Positions 6,192 to 8,439 of a stretch of 8,439 nucleotides of DNA are shown piece by piece. Within the stretch, counting starts at the first letter, position 1. Each line of letters begins with the position of its first letter. Position numbers and translations under genes: made by a program. Origin of the DNA: an uncultured Erysipelotrichaceae bacterium (lineage in GTDB: Bacteria > Bacillota_I > Bacilli_A > Erysipelotrichales > Erysipelotrichaceae); the NCBI GenBank assembly GCA_947175465.1, contig CAMWMY010000042.1, positions 1 through 8,439 of the forward strand. The letters are read 5' to 3'. The notes under the pieces are model-generated. The model had not been told where the DNA came from. It saw only the letters and a program-made list of their open reading frames with translations, and ran no database searches.

Positions 6192-8300
6192 CTAGCTTAA
6201 AGATCCTAAAATTACATTTGTATTTGCAGGAATTCTTTCTATATTTTGTCCTCTTACATAAAGAGCACCTTTACTAAATCGCAGTGTTATTCCATCTGGC
6301 TCCTTTGTTATACAACCCTTTGGAAAGAACAGTTGGGTTGCTGAATAAATCGCTGGAGCACCTGGACTAGCTACAACAGCATCTTGTTTTAACTGTATTG
6401 CTTCTTGATCATAAACAATCGTTCCTGGATCTAATGTTACTTGTGAACCATTCTTTTTATAAACTTTTCCTCCAGAAAGGAAAGTTTTACTTCCATCTTG
6501 GTTCTCTACTACATTACTACTTGCTTCAATACGATCTCCTATATCAATAAGTCCAATTAAAGTACCTTCTTTATTCGCAATAATACCACCTTTATCTCTT
6601 GTTTCCACAAAAGATGGACCTGTTACTGGAGGATTTACTGTTTTATTCGTAATAAGTGTTACATACGCTCCACTCACATACGCATAATTATGATCAAAAT
6701 TATAAACTCCATTATCTTGGATAATCGCATTACGATCACTTGTAAGTGGGGCATCTGTTTGTATCTTATACCAAACATTAGTTCCATCTACAGTAGGACC
6801 AGTCGTTTGTCCTAAAATAACTACTGGGAAATTTGAGACATTCGCTGTTTCATATAACTTTGTAGAGTTTGATGTAGGTTCTTTTCTAACATTTAACTTA
6901 GTATGATCACTTACTACTCCAAGCGTTATATTTCCAGTATATTTCTTCCCTGTGTTTATTTCAAGGTAATATCCTTGAGCAGCTGCTTTTTCTCCCCAAT
7001 AAGGATCACTTGCATATTTTACATTTAAACCACTTGCTTTATCTCCTAAATGAGGTCCAAAAAATCTTCCATACATATCTTTAGGATCTAGATACCCTTC
7101 TGAAATATGAAATTTAGAAAACTCTTTGATAGCTGCTCCTACACTTGGAAAACTATAAGCATCATCTGGATTACTATCATATGCATTTAAACCAAATAAG
7201 TTATTTTTATTTAGAGCATAGTTACTAGTTCCCCATCCACTTTCATTAGCCGCAACTCCATACATTAATAAAGCATTTGTTCCATATGTATTTTGATTAT
7301 TAATAAAATCTGCACCTGTATTTCTCATCGCTGAAGCTCCAGATACCATATTAGCAACACGATTATCTAAATCTGCAGCACTGAATTCTGTTTTTGTTCT
7401 AAATGAAAGATATTGATAATAATTATAATAAGGATCATTTGCATTTACAGCATTTGTATATACACCTCTTTTATAATCATTTAACATTGTCGTAAAATCA
7501 GTATAGAAATAATGCCCATCGTAGCTAAAATAAACAGTTCCTTTTGCTAAATAAGATGGCTGATATCCAACCATAATAGCAGATGTTGGTCCATTCGAAG
7601 TTGCTACCGTACGAATATAGTGATATAAGTATCCATCATTTGATACATAATAATAACTTACATAAGCATTTCTTTCATCAATAATAGAAACATCACTAGC
7701 ATTTGCCCATCCAACAACACCTGAAATTTTAAACTTCACTTTCGTTCCATCAGCATTTGTTCCTAAATAGGCTGCATCAGCTCCATAACAACCATTGCTA
7801 TATCCTGAAGTCCCTGTACCATCTTCTGTATAAGAAACATAGGCGTTGCAAGAAGTAATTTTCCCACGCATATTTACAACACCATTTTCAATTGCTCGTA
7901 TTTGACCATTCGATAAGATCGCATTTCTTCCATCCGCTGCATGACGTGCAAGATTTTCTCTTTCATAAGCTACAAATGCTTCTTCATATGTATCATAGCT
8001 TCCAAACTCTACAACTTCTCCATTATCTAACATACGAACAACATCATAAGTTGATGATGAATGTGGATCAATATCGTTATCTACAGGTGGTAAATCTTCC
8101 ACCTTAACATGTTCTACTGTTCCATCTTCTTTCACATTAATCATATAATCACGATTATATTCTTCTTCTATCGCAATTTTCCCCATACCTTCTGCAGATG
8201 TTGCATGTATTTTGGTCCATGAATGAAAAGATAGTATTCCACTAACTGCTATCATGAGGCTTAAAATAACTTTACTGCATTTATGATGATATCTCTTCAT
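6192..8300 (-). CDS. Secreted N-acetylglucosaminidase (LytB-like cell-wall hydrolase) with SH3 domain
   Basis: This 702-residue exported protein cuts the glycan strands of peptidoglycan, probably in cell separation or wall turnover. Residues 1-33 form a signal peptide: basic start, hydrophobic core at about 11-25, likely cleavage after IHA. An uncharacterised region (about 40-290) follows, with two segments starting NAYVSY (152 and 211) and a possible disulfide pair, Cys151 and Cys171. YLSFRTKTEFSA (297-308) leads into the glucosaminidase domain (about 310-450). Its ANESGWG motif holds the predicted catalytic Glu353, and NNLFGLNAYD (366-375) follows. A bacterial SH3-type domain (about 457-545, with LNVRKEP) probably binds the wall. 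Residues 560-702 are beta-rich with faint repeats. There is no LPXTG motif and no C-terminal membrane helix. The start ATG is preceded by GAGG (8312-8309) at 8 bases. The gene is monocistronic between a promoter and a terminator. Confidence 0.9.
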   Translation of the reverse strand: MKRYHHKCSKVILSLMIAVSGILSFHSWTKIHATSAEGMGKIAIEEEYNRDYMINVKEDGTVEHVKVEDLPPVDNDIDPHSSSTYDVVRMLDNGEVVEFGSYDTYEEAFVAYERENLARHAADGRNAILSNGQIRAIENGVVNMRGKITSCNAYVSYTEDGTGTSGYSNGCYGADAAYLGTNADGTKVKFKISGVVGWANASDVSIIDERNAYVSYYYVSNDGYLYHYIRTVATSNGPTSAIMVGYQPSYLAKGTVYFSYDGHYFYTDFTTMLNDYKRGVYTNAVNANDPYYNYYQYLSFRTKTEFSAADLDNRVANMVSGASAMRNTGADFINNQNTYGTNALLMYGVAANESGWGTSNYALNKNNLFGLNAYDSNPDDAYSFPSVGAAIKEFSKFHISEGYLDPKDMYGRFFGPHLGDKASGLNVKYASDPYWGEKAAAQGYYLEINTGKKYTGNITLGVVSDHTKLNVRKEPTSNSTKLYETANVSNFPVVILGQTTGPTVDGTNVWYKIQTDAPLTSDRNAIIQDNGVYNFDHNYAYVSGAYVTLITNKTVNPPVTGPSFVETRDKGGIIANKEGTLIGLIDIGDRIEASSNVVENQDGSKTFLSGGKVYKKNGSQVTLDPGTIVYDQEAIQLKQDAVVASPGAPAIYSATQLFFPKGCITKEPDGITLRFSKGALYVRGQNIERIPANTNVILGSLS

Positions 8301-8350
8301 ATAATTACCCTCTTTCTCATTAAAGCCTATAAATATCTAAGGTAATTATA
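8300..8350. repeat. Perfect 10-bp inverted repeat spanning promoter and start codon
   Basis: TATAATTACC at 8300-8309 is the exact reverse complement of GGTAATTATA at 8341-8350, with 31 bases between. One arm contains the -10 hexamer of the glucosaminidase promoter and the other lies between the Shine-Dalgarno sequence and the ATG. The arms are offset by 41 bp, close to four helical turns. It may be a paired operator or chance in AT-rich DNA. Confidence 0.5.
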
Positions 8351-8372
8351 CATAAAATTTTTTATTATGCAA
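8345..8372 (-). promoter_or_regulatory. Sigma-A-type promoter of the glucosaminidase gene
   Basis: On the minus strand, TTGCAT (8372-8367) and a perfect TATAAT (8350-8345) are separated by 16 bases. Transcription would start near 8338, giving a leader of about 38 bases. The spacer is almost pure A/T. Confidence 0.7.
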
Positions 8373-8388
8373 ATAAAAACATAGAAAA

Positions 8389-8405
8389 TATCACTAATAA
8401 TGATA
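8389..8405. repeat. Small palindrome upstream of the glucosaminidase promoter
   Basis: TATCA and TGATA form a perfect 5-bp inverted repeat around 7 bases, starting 16 bases upstream of the -35 hexamer. The position suits an activator site, but arms this short occur often by chance. The rest of 8373-8439 is AT-rich with no gene visible. Confidence 0.3.
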
Positions 8406-8439
8406 GATAAAATATATTTTTTAGAATTCATTCTTGCAT

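Noticed and set aside
7892..8107. 71-codon + strand frame inside the glucosaminidase gene
   Set aside because: Antisense shadow with no ribosome binding site. Its His/Leu/Gln-rich translation reflects the other strand.
8277..8305. TATAAT on the + strand at 8300-8305 as a divergent or antisense promoter
   Set aside because: It arises from the inverted repeat, and no -35-like hexamer lies 16-18 bases upstream.

Overview
The window is AT-rich bacterial chromosomal DNA, most likely from a low-G+C Bacillota and plausibly a gut clostridium or Erysipelotrichia relative. The reasons are strong GGAGG-type ribosome binding sites, short T-tailed intrinsic terminators, a stand-alone ECF S component, a tandem peptidoglycan-binding protein of a type common in this phylum, and a secreted LytB-like glucosaminidase. 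The genus is inference only. No tRNA, rRNA, insertion sequence, phage gene or CRISPR array is visible.

Layout: one gene lies on the + strand (47-667, a six-helix ECF vitamin S component resembling PanT). It converges on a minus-strand gene for a two-repeat peptidoglycan-binding protein (687-1199), and one bidirectional hairpin spans both stop codons. Everything else is on the minus strand. In transcription order from the right edge these are: a secreted N-acetylglucosaminidase (6192-8300) with its own sigma-A-type promoter and terminator; a SERCA-like Ca2+ P-type ATPase (3502-6093) with its own terminator; a tight three-gene unit of radical SAM protein (2591-3451), GNAT acetyltransferase (2085-2594) and alpha/beta hydrolase (1365-2069), closed by a terminator at 1323-1357; and then the peptidoglycan-binding gene.

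Functionally the window mixes cell-envelope work (wall hydrolase, wall-binding protein), transport (vitamin uptake, Ca2+ export) and one uncharacterised enzyme cassette. The cassette is the most interesting part. A radical SAM enzyme with a shortened SPASM-like C-terminus overlaps an acetyltransferase by 4 bases, and 15 bases later comes a hydrolase with an intact Ser-Asp-His triad. This suggests a small modification pathway with unknown substrate, and no precursor peptide gene is visible beside it. Regulatory architecture is very compact: terminators start inside or against stop codons, and the cassette promoter seems to sit between a terminator and the Shine-Dalgarno sequence.

All coding regions look intact. 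Three genes have an upstream in-frame TTG or GTG codon that should not be taken as the start.
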